Below are positions 35,928 through 50,529 of a stretch of DNA of 64,000 nt, one piece after another (the first letter of the stretch is position 1; every line of letters begins with the position of its first letter). The notes under the pieces were generated by a model that worked only from the letters and a program-made list of their open reading frames with translations, was not told the DNA's origin and did not search any database. The position numbers were made by a program, and so were the translations under genes. The stretch comes from Rhabdophis nuchalis (Eukaryota > Chordata > Lepidosauria > Squamata > Natricidae), in the NCBI GenBank assembly GCA_039707465.1, contig CM077645.1, positions 160,029,003 to 160,093,002 of the forward strand. The letters run 5' to 3'.

Positions 35928-36535
35928 ACTGGGTGTAATTCACCATATTACCTTATTTTATATAAAATAATCTCATCTTAAATTAATACTTAAGATGAGA
36001 TTGGATCAAGGTAAAAGTCACTAATACACTCATGACAAATGTAATAATCTCACAACCTCCTTTAGAAGCAGACTTCCAATTTGTGCAAAATATCATAAAT
36101 AAGAATAGAAACTTATAAAAAAGAAGTCAAAAGCAAGTTTTTATTGAAATGGCATAGTAAAATATATTTATTTGATAGTTTGAACATAATAATTAGGATG
36201 AAATAGTAAAGGATCAAGCAGTCAAAAACATGCCATAGACCAGCACTTGGGGAATAGCAATGAAGGTCTTGGAAAAGATATTCCAATGCAGGGATGTATC
36301 TATAGCTATGAAACTCAGAACTGTGCAAGTCATAGTTTTTCATGTGACACACTATGGGATGAAGAAGTTGGGCTTTGAAGAAGGGAGATAGGAAGACTAT
36401 TGATGCTTTGGAACATTGGGGTTGGAAAAATCCATGGTCAGCCAATAAACCAATCAAATGAAATGATTTCATGAAATGAATCAACACAGTGTTCTCACTC
36501 AAAGTACAAATAACTAGGTTCAAATTATCCTGCTT
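35928..36535. other. AT-rich spacer with small hairpin
   Basis: No gene recognised. A 13-bp inverted repeat (aatctcatcttaa) lies at 35969-35981 and 35990-36002. Confidence 0.5.
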
Positions 36536-36536
36536 T

Positions 36537-36775
36537 TGACACATTATGGTAAAACTGAGCACTCTGGAGAAGGCTCTAATGCCTGGAAGGTGAGAAGGAA
36601 AAAGAAAATTAGGCTGACCAGCACCAAGGTGGAAAGATCTGTTACAGTGGAAATGGATGCACTATTGGAAGACTTGAAGAACCCAGTTAGGGACAGATCA
36701 TCATGGAAAAAATTACCTATGTGGTCATTAAGAGTCAACAATGACTTGATGACACACAATCAAATTATAAAAAAG
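36537..36775 (+). mobile_element. RTE/BovB LINE, C-terminal coding end and 3' UTR
   Basis: The frame holds degenerate matches to the end of a BovB protein (near MDALLEDLKNPVRDRSSWKK), followed by the BovB-like end gagtcaacaatgacttgatg. The mutated repeat of K/R at the start (RRKKKIRLTS) fits the usual basic segment. The BovB clade supplies the 3' tail used by the SINEs at 6389 and 29038. Confidence 0.7.
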
Positions 36776-38885
36776 ACAGAAAGGATAAGCCTGTTAACTT
36801 TTGCTGTTAAAACAATTTTTCACTTGATTTTTGTGGGGGGTGGGGGTGTGATTTCCATACAATAAAGTTCAAAAATTAAAATTGTAATGGCATGAGCATT
36901 AAATCCTATCCCAGATGCTTTGCATATAAAATTGTGGGATCTTGGCTTGCAAGACTTGGGATATAACTCTTTCTCTTACAGTGCCACTATATGTTTCTTT
37001 GGGGTTTCCTTCACATAGCTAACATTTTGAAACTGTTTGAATATCACCTGCCCTCAAACATTTATATCCATTCCTAGATAAATCTGCTCAGAAATCATCC
37101 CAGCTAAGTTCAGTGGATCATCCTTTCAGATCAATGTATTTATATAGGATTGTAAATTGGAAAGACTGCTATCAGATGATAGTTGGGGAGCTGACCTTTT
37201 CACAGAGCCAACAGGACACATGGAAATCCCTTACCCTTTGGCTGCAGATGCTGGAATCCCTACTTCTAGATGATAACAACTGGTAAAATTTGAAGCATCA
37301 TATTCAGTGTTGTCTGAAGTACCATAGAGATAAGAACTTCTTTCATTGTTTCAAATGACAACACGTCACATTCTGGAAAAACGAGGTCAGAGTTTTTCTT
37401 AGAGCAGCTTCTCTCAATCCAAATATGAAGCTATCAAGAAGAAGAAAAAATAAAAGTGTATATTGTACCTCTAGACATTGGCTGATGGCTTAGATTTTGG
37501 TATATTGCCTGCTATGTAGTTTCTTTCCAAAAGTTTTATTCTGTGTTATTTATACCATCTAAACATGCAAAGGAAGCCTGCAACTGTGTACTTCTAGGGA
37601 ACGCAGGGGAAACTTTTGCTGTTGCCAGTTTTTTTATATATGTATTTAGCAGATAATTTAGTTTTTTTGAAAAGGGTACATGGTGTTGTTGAATAGAGCC
37701 AGAATGCCATTGTCAATAGAAAACCACCAGTTACTTCTGACTCACTAGATTTATTGTTAATACAGCGGCAGGCAACAGCAATTGATATAATGTGGTATTG
37801 GAAATTATCCTGGCCACTGCATAATAGCAACAGCTGTTATAACTCAGACGTCTTTTTAAAAAGGGAACCATGACTTATTGTCTTTATCTCGGTTGAGCGC
37901 ATATATGAAGAAAGTTTGTAATTGTGTGTCAATACAGTGAATATTCCTCTTTTTTGGTGGGATGCAAGCAACAGTTATGTTGGCTTGCAAGGCAATCTCT
38001 CGATTAGAGATCTGATTTTGCATAGAATACTGATAGCACTTGGGATAAAATGGGGTTTTGGATCCTCTCGTGTTCTGGAGAAAGAGCAGGAATGGGGAAT
38101 AAGTGTGCTTTGTATGCACACCATGTAATTTTCATGGTTCAAACAGTGTTTCAAAAGTACCTTTATTTCAACCCTCACACACACACACAACTGGACTTTT
38201 TCCCCCTTTAAAATGTTTCACTTCTCATCCACAAAGCTTCTTCAGTTCTAACTCTGACAGTGGGTTGCTGACATTTGTATTGTTACGTTGCAATGCATGG
38301 GTCATCATTTTACTATTACTATTTCTACTAGATGTTTCTACAGTTGCATTTTTCTCAGATTGATTAAAATGTGCCAAAACTGACTGAAACTGTCCTTAGT
38401 GTTGGCAGCAAGATTGCATGTGGTCCAGGTATGACTGAGATTGGCAATTTAGTCTACGTTCTCTCTAGCTTACCAAAGATTTATGTGAAAAACCTTAATT
38501 GATGTAAGCTAAGATGGGTGGCAGGTGTCAATCTCTAAGGGCCATCTGGTAATGATTATGGAAGATTGGGACTTGGAATGTAAGAGAAATACATCTTAAG
38601 AGCATGAACTAAAAATGAAATGTACAACAACAAAATATATATCTCTAAAGAGAAAGGGGAAGGATTTAATAGAATTGATTAAAGTTGATCTGATTTGTTG
38701 AGTAAAGTTGATGAATATATAGACAGGGAAGTGAAATTATGTATTTAATTAAACTATAGGTCAGAAAAATAACTGTGTCCCCTAGGTTTCTGTGGGTTCA
38801 TTTAAAAATAGGAATCTATAGGTAGAAGATAGTTTCATATTTTGTTTTAGTGAATGATGATAATGGGAAAACCAGTAGGCTTTGT
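36776..38885. other. unique spacer
   Basis: No gene recognised over about 2.1 kb. Short (CA)n near 38175. Confidence 0.5.
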
Positions 38886-38893
38886 GCCTAAGG

Positions 38894-39096
38894 CAGTGGT
38901 GGGTTCCTACTGGTTCGGACTGGTTTGGCTAAACCAGCAACGAGCCAGACCTGTCACACCCCCAAACCAGTTCTCTGGGTGGTGCCATAGGCACCACCAT
39001 CTTGTTTTTTTTGCTTCTGCTCATGTGCAGAGTGCATTGAGTGCACGGTACACCCACAAGCCAACTGGCAGTAGTGACTGCCAGAACCCACACCTG
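38894..39096. mobile_element. short hAT element (family B)
   Basis: The ends are cagtggtgggttcctac and cagaacccacacctg, with a perfect 8-bp duplication gcctaagg at 38886-38893 and 39097-39104. Confidence 0.9.
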
Positions 39097-39104
39097 GCCT
39101 AAGG

Positions 39105-41499
39105 CAAGACTATAACTCATAATATCCAAATTATTATCCTGGTGCCTTAACCACCACATTGAACTGAGTGTCATTGCCTAATAATAACTCTATATTTCAT
39201 TACTTATTTACTGCTTAACATAATTTTTGGACATCTGGAAACTGCATCTAGTGTTATTGGAAATGCTTCAGGTTGATCCTTCTATAAAAGGATGATTAGC
39301 TAGATACTCTGACTTTCATTGACATTTCCATAGGGAAGTCAGATGGTGGGTGGTAGTGTGCTATTTTGCGCAATAATTTTGGTTTGCAATATTTTTTAAA
39401 AATGATTGAAAACTTATGAGACTTTTTAACATCTTCTGCAATCGGATGAGGTTCCATGCATGGACAGTGAATATTTATCTATTCCTCTGGGGTTCAATAA
39501 ATACCCTTTTTGGATATCATGCCTATCAATTAAATATGAGAAGGCAGGTTTAATTGTTCAAGCTTGTCCTTGTCATCCATGTCATGCCCAGTATGATACA
39601 ACTCCTTAATTTATGCTTTTTGATACAAGGGCAATGGCTAAGTGTTGCAGTCATGAAGAAAGGATAAAGTGGAATATTAGCATTGTTTAATTTTTCAGTA
39701 TTTATATAATTGGAAATAATAGCAAGCTATAGGATTGAATTTTAGAGGTACATGGAGTTAAATTGGGATAAAAAGCAATATTGAAGAAACACTGACTTTC
39801 TTCTCACTGCAGGAGATCAGATAGAGATTTGGCCTGCATGTTCACACTGCTTATGGTCCAAATTAAGCACATTTTCTTAGCCCTAGTGAAAAAGAATGCT
39901 AGTTACCTATAATATAAAGCTTTAAATACACAATAACACAAAGTTTTTTAAAGGGAGTGAATGGAAACATGGAGGCTGAGGAGGGAAGCCGATACTTTGA
40001 GGCAAAATTTGGGATACTGTGTACTTAGGATATTTAAAAAAAAAAACTTCTTCCTCAACGTTTCATTTTCTTTTCCCCTCACTTCTTAATACATATCTAT
40101 GGCAGATATTTTCATATGAGGCTTTCTTGAAGAACTTATCCCAAGCAAAAAAAAGATTTTTTTGGAAGGGATATCTCTTCTGGGGTCCTAGTATTTTTCC
40201 CTTTCAAAAATAAGATATAGTCTATTAGGGGAGCTTCCCATAACTTCCATAACTTTTGTTAAACACAAATAGTAGGTTTATGCAACTATTCAGTCAATTA
40301 TTTTTTCCTTGCCATCAGGCTGAGATGGGATGAAGAGCTTTGAAGTCACTTCTGAGTGACAAAAGAAAAAAGAAAGAAAAAGAAAAGAGAAATGCTCCAT
40401 TTTTTTTTCAAAGATGCAAGCCAGGTGCAGATATTTGTTAATGTTATGGATACCCAAATTATTAGTAAAGTAATAATGGGCAAGGGCGTATGAGCATTTA
40501 GATATGAGCCGCTCTTTCCTCCATTATTAAAATCTTGATTACTAAATTGTCATTCCCCTCTACCAAATTTTGGAATTATAACATTTCAAGTTGTTCGTAC
40601 ATTGCAAACCTATGAATCATTCTGCTTAATGTGAGTGAAACTACATCATGTAAGAAATGTCCATAATATTCTGGTCAGTGCCATGACAAGCTCCAAAAGA
40701 GTCACAGGGCTGTAAATTAGCTGGTTGGAGGAGGTGTAGGGAGGAAAGCCACTGGAAAGCATCTCTTCCAGCCCAGGACTGCGGTTCCTAATAACCTTAA
40801 TGCTGTAGCCAGATTGTCACAAAGATCGTCATGAGGTGTTCTATCTTGGCACCCTGTCAAATGCAGAATATTTTATGCAAAATCCTTTTCCGAGAAATAA
40901 TAGAGCTGTAGTGAAATCATTCGCATGTTAAAGTGGGGAGAGTTTCATTGAAAATACGGATTGGCTTCCAACTGGGACATCTTGTAGAGCTCTACAAGGG
41001 TTACACTGAAAAGAAATTGATTGTGTGGCATTAGCTAATAGCAAGCAACACATACAAAGGAGAGGTCACAGGCACAAGACAGAAAAAAGGTAAGGCTTAA
41101 TTGATTATTCTGATCTGCTTAACTAGGTCAAGGAAATTACTTATGTCTGTGAATATCAAAGGAGCAGAAGCCAGGAGCAAAGGGTTGTGATGGATCATGT
41201 TGGGCAGGGGATACATCTTTTCTGTACTCTGAGGTTGCATCTTATTTATTGATGGACTTGTGTCAGATGCTTACAACAGGTATGTTTACAACTGGAATGA
41301 AGAACTGAAGATTTTCAGCCCATTTGTGGGGAAGATTGAAGGTGGAGGGAGTTAAAATTAGGCATGGGCATGCTTTACTTTGTCATGGCTAATTCATACA
41401 TTTCTAACATTTTGTTCCTAAATTTCAGCAAGATGAACTTATGGTGCTATAAGTGTGATAATACAGAGTTTTGGGGTCTGCTGGTTATCCAGGGTCTAG
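39105..41499. other. unique spacer
   Basis: No gene recognised. The part 40650-41050 has balanced base composition and no repeats and could be conserved non-coding sequence, but this cannot be shown here. Confidence 0.45.
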
Positions 41500-41812
41500 G
41501 ACAACTTTCTGCAGCCACTCATCGCAGCCACCTCACTGTGAGATAACTGTCCCATCAACTTGCTATGGGACAATTCAACGCTGTATTCATCATTTCATTC
41601 AATTACTTTTATTATTGGTGACCACATTTTCATCAAAATTATTGTAACTCTTATATTGCTGGATTAACTTTCTTTGTTTTATTATTGTGGGCCACAGTTC
41701 CGTCGAAATTAATTTAAATTTTGTATTTGTTGAATTGTCCTGTGGCAAGTTGTCTCATGGCAACTTGGCGGGGTGGGTTGTCCATGACAAGTTGTCTGTG
41801 GTGAGTTGCTTT
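41500..41812. repeat. palindromic/tandem repeat, possible MITE
   Basis: A 21-base inverted pair (cttgctatgggacaattcaa at 41560 and its near-complement starting gttgaattgtcctgtgg at about 41730) encloses two direct copies of an 80-bp phrase (gaccacattttcatc and ggccacagttccgtc). The outer parts repeat caagttgtc-like words. It looks like an old palindromic transposon, but ends and target duplication are unclear. Confidence 0.45.
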
Positions 41813-42870
41813 ATCCATTCCTAGAGCTGAAGATATTTGCAGTCTGGAATTCACAAAATGGAATACGCTGAGTGATGTCCTATCCTTTGATGATTACTTT
41901 AAGAAGGCATCATGCTCAAAAGTATTTCTTAATTTCAAAGAATTGCATTACTATAAGAAATTACATTTCCCAAGGCAGAAAAGATATTGTAGATGCATCA
42001 TCACTTGTGGAGTCACATGTAAATAATATTGTTTTCTTAATTTGATATCACTCACCCAGCAAGCTATCTATTAGGCTGAATTTCTGGGTAATGTCTTTCT
42101 ATCATTAAGGAACAGTGTCCTACACTATTGATAGCATAGTAAAAGATGGAGTGAATGAGAAGTTAGAATGTATGCAGAAGTCTGGAATCATTTATTGATG
42201 GCTGCTAGCATCCTTTTAACATTACTTTTTCCTGATTGATGTCTGTTTTCCAGCAAAAGGCAACAAGCTTATTGCTCTTCAAAAGTGCTTTAATCAGTTC
42301 TCAGGATTCCGATTGGCAAGGCTGGTTGTGTGTTCAATTGTGAATGATTCCATTAAAATGTGAAGCAACACAGGCTCTCTCCATTCAATTTGCACAAAAC
42401 CCAAGAGGCAACCATGGGATCAGGGGTTGGGAATGTGCCATGCAATGAACCTTCTCAAAAAAAAACACTGCTTTGAAATATTGTTTATTAAATACCAATT
42501 TTAATTGGGGGGGGGGGGAGAGAATATGCTGAGTAAAGTTTGCTTTGAGGAAAAGGTTAATTTATTTTCATGAGGATTTTAACACATTACAAGATGAAAC
42601 GGTGGTAGGTCAAATGGAAATTGATTTGCGTATTGCTATCTCCAAGTATATATTACCCAAATATCCGGGTGGCAAGTTTAGCTTAGAAAAGAAGTGATGA
42701 ATGTGATAACTATAAACATATTCTGTAACTGTAAGGCAAATTCTATACAGCAATATATTTGCAATGAAGGCATGCAAGAAGGACATTTTCAGGTGATACC
42801 ATTCTTGCAAATGATGAGGAACTATAGTGATCATAGATTTGCTAGGTCACTATTTCACCTTTTACAATAG
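41813..42870. other. unique spacer
   Basis: No gene recognised. Confidence 0.5.
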
Positions 42871-43240
42871 GGAAAGATGATAGCAGTGTTCCAATATCTC
42901 AGAGGTTGTCACAAAGAAGAGGGAGTCAAACTATTCTCCAAAGCACCTGAGGGCAGAACCAGAAGCAATGGGTGGAAACTAATCAAGGAGAGAAGCAACT
43001 TAAAACTAATCAAGGAGAGAAGCAACTTAGAACTGAGGAGAAATTTCCTGACAGTTAGGACAATTAATCAGTGGAACAGCTTGTCTCCAGAAGTTGTGAA
43101 TGCCCCAACACTGCAAGTCTTCAAGAAGATGTTGGTTAGCCATTTGTCTGAAATGGTATAGGGTTTCCTGCCTAGGCAGGGAGTTGGACTAGATGACCTC
43201 CAAGGTCTCTCCAACTCTGCTATTGTATTGTATTGTATTT
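42871..43240 (+). mobile_element. CR1 LINE 3' end with internal duplication
   Basis: C-terminal CR1 frame ending LVSHLSEMV, then UTR and the (ATTGT)n tail at about 43222-43240. A 27-bp in-frame duplication makes KLIKERSNL occur twice in succession (about 42976-43029), which no other copy here shows. Confidence 0.88.
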
Positions 43241-46200
43241 GCATTTGCTTTGTTTATTGCACCATTCAGAAATATTAACTCAAAGGTACTGCAGCTATTT
43301 GATTCTAATGTTCGCCCTCTTAATTATTTTCTGGAAATGAAACAATCAGGTTTTGTTTTTCCTGCCGAAGTAGCTCCCAATATTTTGTGATACATTCCTC
43401 ACATCCAAGTCAAGGCCCAGTGAAATAGTTTAGGCAGGGCCTGCTCTAGACATTTTGGCAGTCTAGGCAGAGTTATTATCTGGCACCCCCTACGGTTTGG
43501 CTCAGCTTCTAATTTTGTTAGGAATTTCTTCTTTCTTTCTTCAAGTTTTTGAACTTTACACTAAGACTGGGGTTTTTTTCCCCTCAGACATTTTCACCCT
43601 ATTTATACAGTCAGTCATTTTAATTACGTCAGCACCCATAGTTGTCCTATGAAAACAATTTTTTGAAATCACATTTAATCGTTGAATGGGCTTGTTACTC
43701 ACAAAGTGCAAGTTACTGCTTTTTTATTGTGTCTATTATTATTGTCTCGTTAGGAAGTCTTTTCAATTTTGGCCTCCCTTAAAGTATGGTGCCCCTAAGC
43801 CTGTCACTATTCAGGCTTAGTCGACAGTCAACCTTGAGTTTAAGCCTGTGAGACAGAATGAGCAACTTTCCGCCTGGAAATAACAATAATAACAGCAAGA
43901 AGACAACAGCAGAGACAGCGGGCATCTACGGGAAGAGGTTAAAAAATGCCAAGATGTTGACCATAAATGTACTATCAAATCCCTTTGAACTATGCAACAG
44001 CCAATTACATCCTCAACCTGCTCCAAAGCATCATTATTAATGGTGTCTTCTCAAACATGCATGTTCTTGGATTGCCCAGCTACAGTGTCAGCCCAGGAAA
44101 AAAGGCATATTATTAAAGAAGGTGATAATGTGTATGGTATGAGTACACATGCCCATCCTAGAGCACCTGAGTGGAGGATTCTGATCTGAGCACAACAGAA
44201 CCCTTCCCCATATCTATCTCTGTGTTTGTGTCAAAACCACCATCAAATCTGCAAAGCATTAGACAGCAAGGGAAGAAAAAAAATGAGATATTTTCTTTAT
44301 GTGCAGGAAATAATGAGAAGAGAACATTTAAGATGAATAGTAATAAATGATTAGCATAGCATATATGTATAGATACATGTTTATTCAAAAATAACTCCCA
44401 TATGATTCTTCACTATAGTAACTAACTATTTTGTGACTTTTAGTAATAGCTGCCTGAAGGAACCATCTCGGTCTGTCGAACAATACAATTTCAATTGAAC
44501 AAGCCCTGAATTTCAGCTCCCATTTTGATTTTTTTTTCCATCACTGGGACTCTTGATATCTCATTTCATGTAAATTATTTCAAGTCATTTGAAGCCTTCT
44601 GCCCCAAGCCTGGTTTTCATCAAATGATTTCTGGTATATTGTTTGAGATCAACAGCACTGAGAGAATATATAAGGTGCTGTCATCTTGTTCTTTCCAGAC
44701 ATCTGCCAGTTCTGTTAGCAACAGAATTGACTACATTATTTGCGGAGGAATTTCAGAGTGAGGTGGTTAAATATGCAACCCAAAAATGAAACACAGAATT
44801 CCAAATCTGATGCTGCTTTCCAGTCTCAAAGCATGTGCTTAATCATCAATAATGGGGATAAAAACTAACCTTGAAAAGAAAATGCCAGCATTTATTGCTA
44901 GGATTTCGTTTTGTCTGTTAACGTCACTGTATCAAAGAATGGAAAAAGTGATAGATTCTTGTGCTAATCATAGAGTCTCTCCTGCAGAGATGCTCTGGGA
45001 ATCTCAAAACTCTCGCGCCACCCTATTTTTCCTTAAATATTTGTCAAATGAAGAACAAATGGCAGGAACAGGTGTGAAAAGTGGACGGGAGCATTTGGGC
45101 AGAATGCTTGATATATGGCATTCCCTGGCTTACAACAGCAAAATACTTCAGCCTGGCACAGAACTAGCATGGGTGTATTTGTCAAAAGATGTCCAAGGAA
45201 GACTTTCATTAATTCTGAGGAGGCGAGGGTCATTTGAAGTAGCATGACTGTATCTTTAATACATTAAAAAGGTGATATAGGAACTGTAATATATCTTCAA
45301 GACATATTTATACTCTGAATTGCAACATGTCTGATTACCTACCCTTGATCTACAAGACATACCTCTGATGTTAGATTTCTGTAAATTTTCTGATATTTGT
45401 GTGTCTACAGAGATTGCTACCTGCATCTCTTCAAATAACCCATTGGGAAAGATTTGACGATCTGAAACATATCTCAGTCCGGTTCTAGACTGAGAAAGGG
45501 AGTAAGCTACTCAAAGTATGCTCTTTGACAATGGCTCATGTCAGCTTCTGAATTAGTTAGGACCCCCTTTTGCATTCGGTGAATTATTGCTGCTACTTAA
45601 ATAAATATTTATATCGCTGACTGTTGAACACACTATTGTGACATTTTATTGTTTAGATTTCTTGGGGAGAAAAAGGTTAAATATAATTACCTCTTTGTTC
45701 TTAAGTGATAAAAAGTGGGTAACATCTGTGCCGACTGCTGGGTATGCAGCAATAATAGCTGAGTGTTAACAATAACACAATGACCCACTCATGTGAAATG
45801 TCACTGCCTTTTACCTGAGTATCTCCAGCAGCTAGGAAAATAATTCCTATTCACCAAAGACTAATTTTCACATTTAAAAAATCTTTATTATGGGTCTACG
45901 GCAATAGAATTGCTTGACACAGTAGGGAACCCATACTTAGACTGGCAATATAAGTATGAGGAAACGCCTCAAGTCACAGTCAAGCTGGGCAGTAATTCAA
46001 GCATCTGCAGCTACCAATTACAGCTGAGGGCCAGCAGATGGCACAAGACTTCTCAGAATGAAACTGAGCATGCTCACACAGCCAGCAACAATAAATTATT
46101 CAGATGTGATGTTCCTTTTTCCCCCCCCAGATGTTTATGAGAGTTCTGTGTGTTTCATTATAAACTCAGGGCAAGCTTACAGAAGTCTAAGAAAGCACTC

Positions 46201-48095
46201 CGTTGCATAAAATTGTAGAGTGTTCTCCAGTTATCCCCTGTGCTATGATGTTGTAGCAGAATGAAGGTATCAGTCAAATCATCTTGATGATGTCATTATC
46301 CAGCAACCATGGTTCTGTTTGGTTCTAGACTCTGATGTTACCGCTATATACAGAAACAATATTTAGCTGTTGACTTGAATCCAACTCAAGATCACAATTT
46401 CTTCAATATTGAATGAGATAGTTGAATGCTCTTAATTCCTCTTACAGAGCCATCCTATTAGGAAGGATCCATAAGGCACCTCTATAAATGGATGAACTGC
46501 TTTAGCTAAATCTATCAAATGGAAAAATCCACTGTTTCTCCTTCTACTTCTATTTAAGATCTGGAAGGTTTTGGGGTCTGGCTTCATTCCTATTACCCAC
46601 AGCACAGCTTGCAATACAACTGTCATTTCTGTTGTTAGAACTTTGTTGTTAGAAGGCAAGGGTCTTGAAAGAGTTTCCATGGATAGTGAACGCAAGTTTG
46701 GATAATCCCTTAATGGCAGACCTCCTCTTCTTTCTCCCTCCTCTGAAGAAGAGATCTGCTCTTGCCTAGGAATGTTTATCCAGGATTGCAATCTAAAAAA
46801 AATATGATGGAATATTAGGGAAATTTTAGTTTTGGATAACCATATGTATCCTTTGATACATTTGCTTTGTATAGCATAGTATTCTCCCTAATGCTGTATA
46901 ATTTCAGATAATTGAATTGAATTATGTCAGATTTGTCCTCGCGTTGTCAAGTTTGAAAGTTCTGAGTTGACCAGTGCATAAGGACAAAGAACATTCAACG
47001 TACCAAGCTTCATGATCTTGTTCTCTCCTATATTTTTGTACTATGGCCGGTTCAGCTGTCAAGACCTCTTTTGCCCAAAGAGAATAAATAATTTTTTTAA
47101 AGGTCGTAAAGGTTATCAATGGAAAAGCTGGGGATAGAAACCAGACAATGTGCTAGAGGAGAAAATCCACCTCAGTGGCTCAACCGGCCATAGCAGAAGG
47201 ACTGTTTTGAAAATTAAGAGTGACTGTGCAGCTGAAGAACCATTCAGGTTTAGAAACAGTGATTGCCGATGTCTGAATGAAATGTGTTCTTGGGGAAAAA
47301 ATAGATTATTTTCATCAATTGGGATCTCTTTTTTAATTCCATCTTCCACGCAAGGCATGGCCCAGTTGTATAGTTTATTAATTCTTTCATTTTTGGTAGC
47401 TCAATTTCCATGCTTTTTTTTTTTAACGTGAAAGGCACTAAGGTTATGACAATATGAATGACAGGCATGAGTGATGGTCACTTTTGACAAAGCTGGAGCA
47501 GAAACATTTGAACCAGTAACTTCCTCTGTTTTAAACAGCTGATATCTCCATAGCCAAAAGAAAGGACTGCAGTTCTACTCATTTACGCTGGTTCAAAATA
47601 TATAAACCAGATTTGCTTTATTCTGGCAGCATCTACAAACTTCCCCATTGGTATTCCCTTATTTGATCTAGCTGATAAAACATTTCTTGGTTAATATTGT
47701 ACAAGCGTGGCCGGTGCATTATTTATAAAATGTTTAACAGCTTCTACAGAACTAGTTCACAGCTATAAGACCTTGATTTAGATCCAAAGATATCTTCTCC
47801 TTATAAATAGATTCCTGCTCAGACACAGTGACCCTACAGAGGCTTCCTCTATAAGAACAAACTATAATTTTCACTGCTACTCTAGCATGCAGCCCAGCTC
47901 CACGATCCTTCATTTCTTTTTGGGATTCCAATATTAGATTTTCAGGAGAAAGAAGAAAGAAAGGCAATAGCAAGACACTCCTTTACTCCTCTACTCCTTC
48001 AGACACTGCATGATGTGAACTAATTTGAGGATCCATTTTGCTTCATTGGTTATTCTGTGTTGCTATTGTAAGGCTTGTAGTCAATGTTGGGATCT
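43241..48095. other. about 4.8 kb of mostly unique sequence
   Basis: No recognisable gene. Several frames of 60-130 codons occur (for example 44852-45247) but lack splice context, motifs or similarity that I can identify. A possible very old transposon remnant lies at about 43430-43820 (ggcaccccctac, ggtgcccctaag). Confidence 0.5.
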
Positions 48096-48103
48096 CAATA
48101 GTC

Positions 48104-48238
48104 CAGAGGTCCCCAACCTTTGCAACTTTAAGTCTGAAGGACTTCAGCTCCCAGACTTCTCCAGCCAGTAAAGCTGGCTGGAGAATTCTGGGAGCTGAAG
48201 TCCTTCAGACTTAAAGTTGCAAAGGTTGGGGACCTCTG
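48104..48238. mobile_element. palindromic hAT MITE (family C)
   Basis: A 135-bp hairpin with ends cagaggtccccaaccttt and its complement, and a perfect 8-bp duplication caatagtc at 48096-48103 and 48239-48246. The ends are closer to family A, the arms to family C. Confidence 0.92.
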
Positions 48239-48622
48239 CAATAGTCAACACTGCTGTAGACATCTTTCTAAAATAATAAATAAAACGTAAATTAAGGATT
48301 ACACGTTCAGTTTCATTAATGTGTCAGGACTTTGTAATTGTTCAGTATTGTCCTCTCACAAGGACAGAGAAGGCATCTGACTGGAGGAGTGTTTTGTTCT
48401 TCCAGGTCTATTCCAGGGATAGAAAGGCCCATTTCCAGGCAAAGAGTGAATGTCCAGTGGAATGCATATACGGAGAAGTCTTTCTGGCAAACATTGCATA
48501 TACATAGGAAGCATGGTGGGATTGGATGATAGGACTCCACATCCTCCTCTGGGCAGTGCAAGATTAAAAGGAAGACAACCTGAACAATCAGCCAATGCAC
48601 AAGGAAGATGGCAATTGAGCAC

Positions 48623-49276
<654 letters not shown>

Positions 49277-50529
49277 ACTACCTGTATATAACCATTGCCT
49301 TAATGGGCACTAGCAGAAAATCTAAATGCCCCTTAAACACTCGTACAATTAGGAAAAGACAACTCTCTGAAGAGTTGTCATTTTGATAACTTAGGACAAT
49401 CCAGCAAACACAGTATTTTTGTCACAGCACTCAAAAATCTCAAGCTTGTGAATTTATAGCCACCATAGTGCCAGTGGACAAAATTGTCTTCAGCATTTTT
49501 GTTTCGCTTTTATTTTCTGAAGCCTGGGTGGGACATACTCCTCTTTCCTTTAACCTTTAACCCCTTCGCCTCTAATCAGACAGACTCAATATTGGTTGAC
49601 ACCATAACGTTTCATCATAGCCCAGCATGTAAATTAATTATTTTAATTCATTCCTGTCGCTGACCATTTTTGCAGCCTAGAGTAAGGTTTGTATCATCTC
49701 CAAAGATAGTGAATATATAGATAGATGTATAATATAGATGCATCTGTCCCAGATGTTGGAAAACAAATAGGAAAAAGAGAATGCATGGATCTGAATGTGT
49801 ATGCTAAATAGCAGCTTTTTCTTAAAATTAACTATTCAACTCTAGGTGAAACGTACTGAAAATTCTAATGTATCATTAGGATTAAATGGCTAATATTTAA
49901 AAATATCTTCTAAGTATTAACAATCTGCAATTAACAAATTAACATATTTGTTAATTGAAAGTATATGAATTTACTGGTCTAATTTTTGGCTACCCTGTCC
50001 CTTTCCTTCTATGTTCATTTAACTGAATTTATACCTATATTTTTCTAGGCTACAGAGCACATTTGCCAAGGCTACATTAAAATAGCCAATTATAGAGGAG
50101 GCCACATTAAAAATGGCTTGAATATTTTCTGTTGCATAATAGCTCTTAATTTTTTAAAAAAACAATCCCTATTTTGAACATGTGTGATCCATGTGAGGTT
50201 TCCCTGCTGTGCACGTTTACTTAAATTCTACAAGAGAGCTCTATTTTTCATGTCATAAAGAAAAATAGAAAAGCAAGACAGTTATGGTATCTTTAAAAAT
50301 AAGGAAAATTTTTGTGGCATAAAGTTTCATAGGCTATAGTCTGCTTCAACAGTTAGACTTCCAACAGCTGCCTGGAAATATATCCCCATTATTGGAGAGA
50401 CCTGATTGTAAACAAGGAGAGGAGAATTAATGCAAAATACAGAGATAGTTTCCTTATTAACAATGCCTGTTTATAAATCAATAGTTGAGCGAGAACACAG
50501 GTTATTTTTGCACCGACAGGCTTTATAAT
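49277..50529. other. AT-rich spacer
   Basis: No gene recognised. Confidence 0.5.

Noticed and set aside
44852..45247. 131-codon frame as a possible host gene
   Set aside because: No recognisable domain, no clear splice or promoter context, and overlapping antisense frames of similar length.
49277..49300. Primer-binding site and internal retroviral sequence after the LTR
   Set aside because: No TGG-type tRNA-complementary stretch directly follows, and no gag or pol similarity is seen.
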